Positions 1 to 8,373 of a stretch of 64,000 bases of DNA are shown piece by piece. The translations under genes were made by a program, and so were the position numbers. The notes under the pieces are model-generated. The model had not been told where the DNA came from. It did not search any database and saw only the letters and a list, made by a program, of their open reading frames with translations. Numbering within the stretch: the stretch's first letter is position 1; every line of letters starts with the position of its first letter. The DNA is from DASVFB01 sp963766345 (GTDB lineage: Bacteria > Actinomycetota > Thermoleophilia > Gaiellales > Gaiellaceae): the NCBI GenBank assembly GCA_963766345.1, contig CAVXZL010000010.1, forward strand, positions 310,001-374,000. Reading direction: 5' to 3'.

Positions 1-1
1 T

Positions 2-640
2 CCAGGCGACGGCAGCGACGTCGTCGAAGGCCAGGACGGTGCAGACACGATGCAGTTCAACGGCGCGAACATCAACGAGCGCTTCGAGGTGTCGGCGAAC
101 GGCCGGCGCGTTCGATTCACGCGCGACGTCGGCACCATCACGATGGATCTGAACGACGTCGAGGCCGTCAACGTCCGGGCGCTCGGCGGCGCCGACACGC
201 TCACCGTCGACGACGTCGGCGGAACCGACCTCACCGAGGTGAACTCGGATCTCGCAGCGTCCGGCGGCGCCGGCGACGGCGCAGCGGACAACGTGATCGT
301 GAACGGTTCGGCCGGCGACGACGTGATCGACGTCGCGGGCGACGCGTCCGGCACGGCGGTGCTCGGGCTCGCCGCGCGCGTGGACATCGCAGGCGCGGAG
401 TCGGCGAACGACCGGCTGACTGTCCAGGCCGGTGCCGGCGACGACGTCGTCGAGGCAGCCGCGCTCACGGCCGCCGCGATTCGCCTCACCGAGGACGGCG
501 GCGACGGCGACGACATCCTGCTCGGCGGCGCCGGAGACGACGTGCTCCTCGGTGGCGCCGGAGACGACCTGCTCCTCGGCGGGCCCGGCGTCGACACGCT
601 CGACGGAGGCCCCGGCAACAACATCCTCATGCAGGACTGA
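2..640 (+). CDS. RTX-type calcium-binding repeat protein, C-terminal part
   Basis: The reading frame is open from the left edge of the window, so this is the end of a longer gene. An ATG at 50 is internal, because the residues before it already read as glycine-aspartate repeats (GDGSDVVEGQDGAD). The visible part has a beta-rich middle and ends in classic RTX nonapeptides, including GGAGDDVLLGGAGDD near residue 180. Such repeats bind calcium and fold as a beta-roll after secretion. No catalytic domain is visible in this part, so the role cannot be named. The protein is probably extracellular or on the cell surface. Confidence 0.85.
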   Translation, partial: PGDGSDVVEGQDGADTMQFNGANINERFEVSANGRRVRFTRDVGTITMDLNDVEAVNVRALGGADTLTVDDVGGTDLTEVNSDLAASGGAGDGAADNVIVNGSAGDDVIDVAGDASGTAVLGLAARVDIAGAESANDRLTVQAGAGDDVVEAAALTAAAIRLTEDGGDGDDILLGGAGDDVLLGGAGDDLLLGGPGVDTLDGGPGNNILMQD

Positions 641-928
641 GTCACGCGCGAACGGAGTCGAGCGGATCGGGGGCCCGAGCGGCCCTCGATCCGCTTGCGT
701 AGACCCGACACGAGTGGTTCGACGACCTTCTCTACTCGCCGCTCGGCACCACGGTCGGTCGTTACCGGGCGAGCCCGACTTCCACGGCGGCTCCGCGCCG
801 GTGATCAGCGCGGAGCCGCCTGCGGATGCGCGGGCCGCTCGACGGCGTGCCGATACCTCTTAGAATCCGCGCCGTTTCGCCTTCCGATTCGACGAAGGCC
901 TCACGTCTAGCGAAAGGGGCTCTCGCTC

Positions 929-2812
929 ATGTCTTGGAATGCCGCTCCCGAATCTGCTTCGTCGGAGACACGATTCCGGCGGTTGGGAGGCCGGATCGCT
1001 CGCCGCCTGCTGCTCGCCGTCGCCGCCGTCGCCGCGTTTCCCCTTGCCGGGGTCGGTGCGGCCGTAGCCGCGAAGCCCCCCGCCGCAGCACCCGATTTTG
1101 GGCCCAACGTGAAGATCTTCGACCCGACGATGCCGGCAAGCCAGATCCAGTCGACGGTCGACGCCATCGCAACGCAGCAGGTTCCGAACCAGTTCGGGAC
1201 GCAGCGGTACGCACTGCTGTTCAAGCCGGGCACCTATGGGACAGCGCAGAACCCACTGAACTTCCAGGTCGGCTACTACACGAGCGTCGCTGGCCTTGGC
1301 CGCTCGCCGAACGAGGTCGCGGTCAACGGCTCGATCTACGTCCGCAACCAGTGTGACGCGGGCGGCTGTGTCGCGCTGAACAACTTCTGGCGCTCGCTGT
1401 CGAATCTGACGATCAACGTCGACACTCCCGGCTTCGGCTGTTACAGCGGCGAGTTCTGGGCGGTGTCGCAGGCGGCGCCGATGCGTCGCGTCCACGTGAA
1501 CGGCTTCGCGACCCTGATGGACTACTGCACGGGCCCGTCATTCGCGAGTGGCGGTTTCATCGCCGATTCGAGGTTCGACGGCGCCACGATCGTCAACGGC
1601 TCGCAACAGCAGTGGCTCGTCAGGAACAGCACGCTCGACGGCTGGTCGAACGGCGTCTGGAACCAGGTTTTCTCCGGTGTCGTGGGAGCGCCTGCGCAGT
1701 GCTTCCCGGCGGTCCCCGGCGGGTGCGGCCCGTACACGACGGTCCCGACGAGCCGGGTGACGCGAGACGCGCCCTATCTGTTCGTGGACTCCGACGACCA
1801 CTACAACGTGTTCGTCCCCGCTGCACAGACCAATTCGGTCGGCGCGGACTGGGAGAGCGGACCGACTGCCGGCACTTCGATCCCGATCGAGGACTTCTTC
1901 ATCGCCAAGCCGACGGACGATGCGCAGGCGATCAACAACGCGCTCGCCCAAGGCAAGAACCTGATCTTCACCCCCGGCGTCTACCACCTCGACAGGACGA
2001 TCAAGGTCAAGCGCGCCGACACTGTCGTGCTCGGCCTCGGCTTCCCGACGCTCGTCCCGACCGGCGGATTCGCGACGATGAAGGTCGCGGACGTGCCGGG
2101 TGTGAAGCTGACCGGGTTGCTGTTCGACGCCGGGACGGAAAACTCGCCGGTGCTCCTGCAGGTGGGCAAGGCGCACTCGCACAAGAGCGACCCGGCTGAC
2201 CCGACGTCGCTGCAGGATGTGTTCTTCCGGATCGGCGGTGCGACACCGGGCAGGGCCACGACCAGCCTGATCGTGAACAGCGACGACGTGATTCTGGACG
2301 ACATCTGGGCGTGGCGGGCCGACCATGGAAACGGCGTCGGCTGGACGTCGAACACAGCCGACACCGGGGTGATCGTGAACGGCGACAACGTCACGGCGTA
2401 CGGGCTGTTCGTCGAGCATTACCAGAAGTACGAGGTGATCTGGAACGGCCAGAACGGCCAGGTGATCTTCTTCCAGAACGAGATGCCGTACGACCCGCCG
2501 AGCCAGGCGGCGTGGATGGAAGCGCCGGGCGTGGACGGATGGGCCGCGTTGAAAGTCGCCGACGACGTGACGAGCTTCAGCGGCTACGGCATGGGGAGTT
2601 ACAGCTTCTTCAACCAGGGCGTCGACATCTTCGCCGCGCATGCCTTCGAGGTTCCGACCACCTTGCCGGCGGGCAGCCTGCACGACCTCCTGACGATCTT
2701 CCTCGACCCGAGTCACGGCAAGGGCGGCATCCTCCACGTCGTCAACGACACCGGTGGCTCGTCGACGATCGCCAACCCGGACGTCCCGGTGACCGTGGTC
2801 AGCTATCCATGA
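929..2812 (+). CDS. Secreted right-handed beta-helix (pectate-lyase-like) protein
   Basis: A 627-residue exported protein. The N-terminus has arginines followed by a hydrophobic stretch (RRLLLAVAAVAAFPLAGVG) ending near residue 47, which is a Sec or Tat signal. The body is rich in Asn, Gly and Val, and motifs such as PGVYHLDRTIKVKRADTVV near residue 350 are typical of pectate-lyase superfamily or GH55-like beta-helices. Relatives are often labelled adenylyl cyclase or F5/8-type protein in databases without good support. A GAAAGGGG ribosome site about nine bases upstream supports the start. The substrate is unknown; a role on a polysaccharide is an inference from the fold. A compound hairpin follows the stop codon. 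Confidence 0.75.
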   Translation: MSWNAAPESASSETRFRRLGGRIARRLLLAVAAVAAFPLAGVGAAVAAKPPAAAPDFGPNVKIFDPTMPASQIQSTVDAIATQQVPNQFGTQRYALLFKPGTYGTAQNPLNFQVGYYTSVAGLGRSPNEVAVNGSIYVRNQCDAGGCVALNNFWRSLSNLTINVDTPGFGCYSGEFWAVSQAAPMRRVHVNGFATLMDYCTGPSFASGGFIADSRFDGATIVNGSQQQWLVRNSTLDGWSNGVWNQVFSGVVGAPAQCFPAVPGGCGPYTTVPTSRVTRDAPYLFVDSDDHYNVFVPAAQTNSVGADWESGPTAGTSIPIEDFFIAKPTDDAQAINNALAQGKNLIFTPGVYHLDRTIKVKRADTVVLGLGFPTLVPTGGFATMKVADVPGVKLTGLLFDAGTENSPVLLQVGKAHSHKSDPADPTSLQDVFFRIGGATPGRATTSLIVNSDDVILDDIWAWRADHGNGVGWTSNTADTGVIVNGDNVTAYGLFVEHYQKYEVIWNGQNGQVIFFQNEMPYDPPSQAAWMEAPGVDGWAALKVADDVTSFSGYGMGSYSFFNQGVDIFAAHAFEVPTTLPAGSLHDLLTIFLDPSHGKGGILHVVNDTGGSSTIANPDVPVTVVSYP

Positions 2813-3201
2813 GGTGACCTCGAGCAGCCCTCCGTACCGCCTCTAACCGGGGGTGCGAACACCGGCCGTGGGTCATGACCCGCCACGAGCCGGGGTCCGC
2901 ACCCCGAAGACTCGCCGCACGCACCCGGACGAAGGAGCCGCGGAAACACGGACATCCCCTGAGCCGGACGGATCGTAGGTTCCGCCGAGAGCGTCGGCAA
3001 TGAGCCGAAAGGCTGGTAGCGACGTGGCACCGTCGCGACCTCATCGGAGAGACTGATCCGATGGTTTGCGAAAGGTACGGAGCTCTCCTCGGGCTGACGA
3101 TTTCGCGTCCGCGGAGCGACACCGTGCGGGTATAGGGTCGTGTATGCGCGGAGCGGAGTCTCGCGCGAGTGAAGGCGTTTCACGGGGAGGAGGAGGCCAA
3201 T
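2813..3201. other. Intergenic stretch with no gene found
   Basis: Apart from the hairpin at 2850-2905 I find no gene or RNA here. The open frames that cross it lack a ribosome site and have no family features. The right-hand part presumably carries the promoter of the propeller gene that starts at 3202. Confidence 0.5.
2850..2905 (+). terminator. Compound hairpin after the beta-helix gene
   Basis: The outer stem GGGGTGCG/CGCACCCC encloses CCGGC/GCCGG and then GTGG/CCAC, with the self-complementary GGGTCATGACCC at the tip. It starts about 37 bases after the stop of the upstream gene. There is no T-run, as is common for actinobacterial terminators. A structured RNA or protein-binding site cannot be excluded. 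Confidence 0.5.
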
Positions 3202-5724
3202 ATGAAGAAGTTCTTCGGACGCTCGACTGTGGTCGCGGCGTCGGTGCTCGCGCTGATCGTGGTCATGGCGGCGCCGGGTCGTGTCGCGGGTTCGCCGGCC
3301 ACCACAGCGTCCAGGCACGACGACGGTGACGAGGCGCTGGAGCTGCGCGACTCACTGGCCGCGTTTCTCGGCCCGCGCTCGGCGCCGTCCACGGCGGTGA
3401 ACCCGCGCGCATTTGCGGCCGCCGCCACGATCGCCGACTCGGTGCCGAGCATCGACAGCACGCCTTGGCAAGAGCTCGGGCCGTACGCGTACTTCCCGGA
3501 CGACCGCAACTACATCGATCCCGTCTTCAGCAACAGCGGCAGCGGCTCCGGCTTCAACACCGGCCGCATCACGGGAGTCGCCGTCGCGCCGAACGGCGAC
3601 GTGTACGCCGCCGGCGCGGGCGGCGGCATCTGGCGCTCTACAGATCCGGCCCACCAGTCGTGGACGCCCGTCTTCGACAACGAGCAGACGACCGCCGAGG
3701 GCGCGGTGACGGTCGTCGGCTCCGGGAGCACCTACACCGTGTACGCCGGTACCGGCGAACCGACGATCAACCTCGACTCGTACGCCGGCATCGGGATCCT
3801 CGCCTCGAGCGACCACGGCGCCACGTGGCACCGCGTGGGCGGCAACGAGCTCGTGGGTGCCGCGATCTTCAAGATCGTGCCGGCACCCGGCGGCGTTCTC
3901 TATGCCGCCACGAGCCACGGTCTCTACCGGCTGGCCGCGGGCGCATCGACCTGGGAGAAGGTCGTCGGCGACCCGGACACGAACCCCGGCACGCCGAACG
4001 CGCAGGTGCTGAACCTCGTGTCGGACGTGGCGGTGCGCCCGGGCACGAACGGCCAGGAGGTCGTCGCGGCGCGCGGATGGCGCGCTGGAGCGGCGACGAA
4101 CGGGCTGTACGTCTCCAACGACTTCGGTCAGACGTTCGAGGGGCCGGTGCAGCCGCAGGGCTACCTGCCGCAGAACGCCCAAGGCCGCAGCTCGCTCGCC
4201 TACTCCGCCGACGGGAAGAAGCTCTACGTCCTCGTCGAGAGCCCGCTCGCCTTCAACCATGCCCAGCAAACGGGGCTCGCGGGCATCTACCTCTCGACGC
4301 ACGACCTCGACGGTCCCTTCAACCAGATCGCGAGCCCCTCGGTGCTCATGAACAGCGGTTCGGCCCAGAAGCCGGGGTCGATCGGGCCGTTCTACAAGCC
4401 CGGCGTCCAGGCCTGGTACAACCAGTTCCTCGCCGTCGATCCCGCCAGCGCAGATCACGTCTACGTCGGCCTCGAGGAGGTCTACGAGAGCACCGACGCA
4501 GGCAAGAGCTGGGACACCGCTGCCCCGTACTGGAACCTCACGCTGAAGTGCTTCGACCTGGCGGCGCCGGACTTCGGCGGGTGCCCGAACACGACGCATT
4601 CCGACCAGCACGCCGCGGCGATCGCAGATGGAACCGTCTGGGTCGGCAACGACGGCGGCGTCTTCTCGCGGCCGACGAGCGTCCATACCGCTGGCGGCGG
4701 CTGGACCGATCACAACAGGAACCTGGGGACGCTCCAGTACTACTACGCGGATTCCGGGAGAGATCGTGTCTCCGGCAAGACCGTGTCGTGGGGCGGCCTC
4801 CAGGACAACGGATCGTCGAAGCTGATCGAGGGGCCGGACACGCTCCACCCGCAGGAGGCGAGCGAACCGTTCGGCGGCGACGGAGGCGCGACGATCGTCG
4901 ACACGACCAACGCCGACAACGTGCTCACCGAGTACACGGACCTCAGCCCGGCGATCACGAACGACGGCGGACGGCACTGGCGCGACGTCACGCCGAGCGA
5001 CCCGCTCCCGCTGTTCATCGCACCGGTCGTGCAGGACGACAGCATCGCGAGCGACTTCTACGGCGGCGGCGAGTTCCTCTGGAAGACGACCAAGGGCTTC
5101 GACACTCTCGCGGGTGACTGGTCGTCCGCGTTCGACACGGGGGCAGGCCACTCGATCTCCGCGATCGGCGTTGCGGGCGGTCACGGATACGCCGCCTGGT
5201 GCGGCCCTTGCTGGCCGGGCTACATCTCCGAGACCGGCTTCGCCCGCGGACTGGTCACCAACGTCGGAGGCGCCTGGCGGCAGCTCGACCTCACAACCGT
5301 TCCCGCCGGTTGCGACGCGGTGCCGAACCGCTACATCACCGGCATCGCGGTCGACCCGGCCGACCAGCGGCATGCCTACATCTCGCTCTCCGGGTACGCG
5401 CGCCACTGGATGGTCGGCCCGGACGATCCCGGTGTCGGGCACGTCTTCCAGACGACCGACGGTGGCATGTGCTGGCACGACGTCAGCGGTGACCTCGTGG
5501 ACGCGCCTGCCAACGACGTCGCGATCGTCGGTACGCACCTCGTCGTCGCCGACGACGTCGGTGTGTTCGCATCTGGACTCGCGGGCGGGACGTGGAAGAC
5601 GGTCGGTGTCGGGCTTCCGCACACCATCGTTGTGGACCTCAACCCTATGCCCGACGGGCGTCTACTGGCTGCGACCCACGGCCGCGGGCTGTGGGCGATC
5701 CCGCTCGGCGCACTCGGTCAATAG
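3202..5724 (+). CDS. Secreted BNR/Asp-box beta-propeller protein
   Basis: An 840-residue exported protein of the sortilin/BNR propeller type. The start at 3202 is preferred over an in-frame ATG at 3169 because GGGGAGGAGGAGG sits just upstream and residues 1-28 then form a clean signal peptide (KKFFGRSTVVAASVLALIVV). Repeats such as SSDHGATWHRVGGNE, STDAGKSWD and TTDGGMCWHDVSGD are Asp-boxes (S/T-x-D-G-x-x-W) spread through the chain. Similar proteins bind or cleave glycans, or serve only as scaffolds. No sialidase catalytic arginine triad is obvious, so the function stays open. A strong hairpin follows the gene. Confidence 0.8.
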   Translation: MKKFFGRSTVVAASVLALIVVMAAPGRVAGSPATTASRHDDGDEALELRDSLAAFLGPRSAPSTAVNPRAFAAAATIADSVPSIDSTPWQELGPYAYFPDDRNYIDPVFSNSGSGSGFNTGRITGVAVAPNGDVYAAGAGGGIWRSTDPAHQSWTPVFDNEQTTAEGAVTVVGSGSTYTVYAGTGEPTINLDSYAGIGILASSDHGATWHRVGGNELVGAAIFKIVPAPGGVLYAATSHGLYRLAAGASTWEKVVGDPDTNPGTPNAQVLNLVSDVAVRPGTNGQEVVAARGWRAGAATNGLYVSNDFGQTFEGPVQPQGYLPQNAQGRSSLAYSADGKKLYVLVESPLAFNHAQQTGLAGIYLSTHDLDGPFNQIASPSVLMNSGSAQKPGSIGPFYKPGVQAWYNQFLAVDPASADHVYVGLEEVYESTDAGKSWDTAAPYWNLTLKCFDLAAPDFGGCPNTTHSDQHAAAIADGTVWVGNDGGVFSRPTSVHTAGGGWTDHNRNLGTLQYYYADSGRDRVSGKTVSWGGLQDNGSSKLIEGPDTLHPQEASEPFGGDGGATIVDTTNADNVLTEYTDLSPAITNDGGRHWRDVTPSDPLPLFIAPVVQDDSIASDFYGGGEFLWKTTKGFDTLAGDWSSAFDTGAGHSISAIGVAGGHGYAAWCGPCWPGYISETGFARGLVTNVGGAWRQLDLTTVPAGCDAVPNRYITGIAVDPADQRHAYISLSGYARHWMVGPDDPGVGHVFQTTDGGMCWHDVSGDLVDAPANDVAIVGTHLVVADDVGVFASGLAGGTWKTVGVGLPHTIVVDLNPMPDGRLLAATHGRGLWAIPLGALGQ

Positions 5725-5735
5725 ATCGCAGCGAA

Positions 5736-5762
5736 GGGGCCGGCACCGCGCGTGCCGGCCCC
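5736..5762 (+). terminator. Terminator hairpin
   Basis: A perfect 11-bp stem, GGGGCCGGCAC/GTGCCGGCCCC, with a five-base loop, 11 bases after the stop of the propeller gene. Confidence 0.8.
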
Positions 5763-5853
5763 GCACCATTTGCTCGAAGCGGACTCAAAGTCGGCGGCGT
5801 TGTCGCGGTGCGTGGACGGTGATAGCGTCGAACGCCCAACCGAGGAGGCCTCT

Positions 5854-6648
5854 GTGAATCGTCTTTCGCTTGCCAGGCTCGTTCGCGTCGTTGCTGCCCT
5901 CGCCGTCGCCGGTGCGTTCGCCGTTGCGTTCGCGGCCGCCGGATCCGCTGCCGGGACCACCTATGCCGCTCTCGGCGACAGCTACTCGTCCGGCGTCGGC
6001 ACCGGCAGCTACACGCTCGACAGCGCTTGCAAGCGGAGTGTGTACGCGTACCCGTACCTCTGGGCGCAGAAGCACGTGGGGACGACGCTGTCGTTCGTCG
6101 CATGCTCCGGCGCCAAGACGTCCGACTTGCTCGCCACGCAGATTCAGGCGGTCACGAGTGCGACGACGCTGGTGACGATGACGATCGGCGGGAACGACAT
6201 CGGCTTCGCGAATCTCATCTACCAGTGCACGCTGTCCAACTGCTCGGCCGCGCTCGACAGCACCCGCGCCAATCTGGAGACCACTGTCGGCGGCGCACTC
6301 GACCGCGTGTTCACGACCGTGAAGTCGCGCGCTGCGAGCGGCGCGAACATCGTCGTGCTCGGGTATCCCCACGTCTTCTCGGGCACGAGTTGCTTCGGCA
6401 CGTTCGGGATCAGCTCGACGGAGGAGGCGAAGGCGAACCTGCTCTCCGACGACCTGGACGCGCTGATCGCCAGGCACGCGCTGACAGACGGCGTCACCTA
6501 CAAGAGTGCGTTGTCCGCCTTCACGGGACACGCCGTCTGCTCGTCGAGCGCGTGGCTCAACGGGCTCAACCTCTTCAACACCGGCGAGAGCTACCACCCG
6601 AATCGTGCCGGGCACAGCTCGGGCTACCTCCCGCTCGCACCGCCGTAA
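5854..6648 (+). CDS. Secreted SGNH/GDSL-family esterase
   Basis: A 264-residue exported hydrolase. The GTG at 5854 is chosen because GAGGAGG lies five bases upstream and a signal peptide starts at once (LARLVRVVAALAVAGAFAVA); an upstream in-frame ATG at 5752 lies inside the preceding terminator. Block I is GDSYSSG with nucleophile Ser43. The oxyanion block is GGNDIG, and the C-terminal block ESYHPNRAGH supplies the catalytic His248. Relatives are secreted lipases or esterases of actinobacteria that act on acyl esters. The substrate cannot be read from the sequence. The gene stands alone and ends in a shared bidirectional terminator. Confidence 0.88.
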   Translation: MNRLSLARLVRVVAALAVAGAFAVAFAAAGSAAGTTYAALGDSYSSGVGTGSYTLDSACKRSVYAYPYLWAQKHVGTTLSFVACSGAKTSDLLATQIQAVTSATTLVTMTIGGNDIGFANLIYQCTLSNCSAALDSTRANLETTVGGALDRVFTTVKSRAASGANIVVLGYPHVFSGTSCFGTFGISSTEEAKANLLSDDLDALIARHALTDGVTYKSALSAFTGHAVCSSSAWLNGLNLFNTGESYHPNRAGHSSGYLPLAPP

Positions 6649-6670
6649 CGCGAGAGTGCGCTCCAGGGCG

Positions 6671-6706
6671 CGGCAGCGGAGCGACTCTCTCGGCGCTCCG
6701 CTGCCG
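6671..6706. terminator. Bidirectional terminator between convergent genes
   Basis: A perfect 13-bp stem, CGGCAGCGGAGCG/CGCTCCGCTGCCG, with a ten-base loop between the SGNH hydrolase (+) and the methyltransferase (-). Confidence 0.8.
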
Positions 6707-6793
6707 ACGCCGTGCTGGGCTCAGCGCTCTTGACCAGTCCGGCGATCGCCGCAAGCGTCATGATCTTCCTTTCGTTTCGTCGGTGAACTGCTC

Positions 6794-7624
6794 TCAGCGC
6801 CTGGTTGCGACGACCTCGAGGTAGGTGGCCGGGATCGCGGTTGCGTCTGCGCCGAGCCGGTCGTGGCGGTTCGCAAGCCGCCGGAGGTCGCGCTCGAGCG
6901 CCTCGCAACGGCCGGGGTCGAGCGTCTCGAATGCCTTCAGCGTCGGGCCGTACCAGGTGCGGAAGAACGAGACGAACTCGTCGGCCGACGCGAAGCGGAA
7001 CGTGAACGTCCGCTCGACCGACCGCAGGCACGCGACATCGTCGCCGAAGAGAGCGCGCAGGTGGCCCTCCGTCCCCCAGAGCATCGGCGAGCGCACGCCG
7101 GCCGGCGGCGGGACGTGCTTCGACATCGTCCGGAAGAACTCTCCGAGGAATCCGTCCGGCGTCCAGCTGGCCAGAGCGATCGTGCCGCCCGGGCGGGTGA
7201 CGCGCAGCAGCTCGGCGGCGGCACGCTCGTGGTACGGCGCGAACATTGCGCCGAACACGGAGGTGACGGCGTCGAAGGACGCGTCCGCGAACGGGAGCGC
7301 CTCGGCGTCCCCCTCGACGAGCTCGACGGAGAGGCCCTCCGCGGCCGCCCGCGCGCGTCCGCGCTCGAGCAGGGACGCCACGTAGTCGACGCCCACCGCG
7401 GTAGCGCCGAGCCGAGCGGCGGCGATCGCGGCGTTGCCGCTGCCGGTCGCGACGTCGAGCACACGCCAGCCGGCGTGAAGGTCGGCAGCGTCGACGAGCC
7501 GCTCCGCGACGACGGCGATCCGCGCCGCGATCGCGTGGTAGTCGCCGCTCGCCCATGCCTGCTGCTGCCGCTGCTTCACGGCGGCCAGGTCGGGGGCCGG
7601 CGGCGATTCGAGAGTGTGTGTCAT
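6794..7624 (-). CDS. SAM-dependent class I methyltransferase
   Basis: A 276-residue cytoplasmic enzyme of the UbiE/Methyltransf_11 type. Motif I is VLDVATGSGN near residue 57, followed by the acidic end of strand 2 (GVDY), a VEGDAEALPF motif and the post-motif LLRVTRPGG. The ATG at 7624 has AAAGGA about nine bases upstream; the larger open frame upstream overlaps the DUF3455 gene and is spurious. It lies 32 bases behind the DUF3455 gene on the same strand, so the two are probably co-transcribed. The methyl acceptor is unknown. Confidence 0.88.
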   Translation of the reverse strand: MTHTLESPPAPDLAAVKQRQQQAWASGDYHAIAARIAVVAERLVDAADLHAGWRVLDVATGSGNAAIAAARLGATAVGVDYVASLLERGRARAAAEGLSVELVEGDAEALPFADASFDAVTSVFGAMFAPYHERAAAELLRVTRPGGTIALASWTPDGFLGEFFRTMSKHVPPPAGVRSPMLWGTEGHLRALFGDDVACLRSVERTFTFRFASADEFVSFFRTWYGPTLKAFETLDPGRCEALERDLRRLANRHDRLGADATAIPATYLEVVATRR

Positions 7625-7656
7625 GGAGGTGTCCTTTCGGATGTCGTGAGCCGGTG

Positions 7657-8220
7657 TCAGTTGCCGGTCGCCTTCCAGAAGACGTAGTCGGCGGTGTACG
7701 GAACCTCGGCGACGTGGCCGAGCGTCTCGGCGTTGCAGGTGGCGGCGGCAGGAGCCAGCCCGCCGGTGGTGTTGATGCGCTGGATGTACTTCGTGGCAAC
7801 GAGCCGGTCGCCGTCCGCGCCGGCGCTCGCCGAGGTGACGCGGAGCCGGAGCCACGGGATCGCCGTGGGGTCGACCGTGACCGATCCGTTGTTGTCGAGC
7901 GTCGCGGTGACCTTGCTGCCGTCGCGGGCCTGCCAGCTCGGTCCCGTGAAGTGAGTCGCGACGAGCTTTCCGTTGTCGCCGTACAGGTCGGCGCGCGGAC
8001 CGACGAACCGCCAGCGATAGCCGCCGGTGTCCTGGATGCACTCGGAGATCTGGACGCCGACCGCGTGCGCGACGAGGAACGGCTTGTATCCGTCGGCCAC
8101 CGCGATCCCGGTCGGAACCGCCGGGGCCGTCGGGCCGGCGTGTGCGATCGCCGGAATCGCGATCGCGAGTGCGAGGAGCAGCGCGGGGAGCAGGCGCCGG
8201 GAAACGATCGACGTGTTCAT
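7657..8220 (-). CDS. Secreted DUF3455-family protein
   Basis: A 187-residue protein with a typical signal peptide (RRLLPALLLALAIAIPAIAHA, residues 8-28). The mature part has the DUF3455 pattern: GVQISEC, W-x-FVGP-x-ADLY, THFTGPSWQARDGSKV, then a PWLRLRV strand and a C-terminal GLAP/CNAETLG segment. The two cysteines in QISEC and ATCNAE could form a disulfide. The family is widespread in exported proteins and its function is unknown. GGAGGA lies just before the ATG. This is the first gene of a probable two-gene operon with the methyltransferase. Confidence 0.85.
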   Translation of the reverse strand: MNTSIVSRRLLPALLLALAIAIPAIAHAGPTAPAVPTGIAVADGYKPFLVAHAVGVQISECIQDTGGYRWRFVGPRADLYGDNGKLVATHFTGPSWQARDGSKVTATLDNNGSVTVDPTAIPWLRLRVTSASAGADGDRLVATKYIQRINTTGGLAPAAATCNAETLGHVAEVPYTADYVFWKATGN

Positions 8221-8373
8221 GTCATCCTCCGGTTTCGGGAGCTGGTCTCAACGTGATCGACGGTAGGACGCCGTCGCGCGCACGGAAACCGCCGAAAGCC
8301 CCGGTCTTTGGCGCGTCCGACCCCAGGTGTGGCTAACCGAACCCCCGGGAGCCGGGGTCCGTCGGCTCGACTA

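Noticed and set aside
3066..3201. Start of the propeller gene at 3169
   Set aside because: The extra 11 codons lie before the strong GGAGGAGG site and would spoil the signal peptide; 3202 is the better start.
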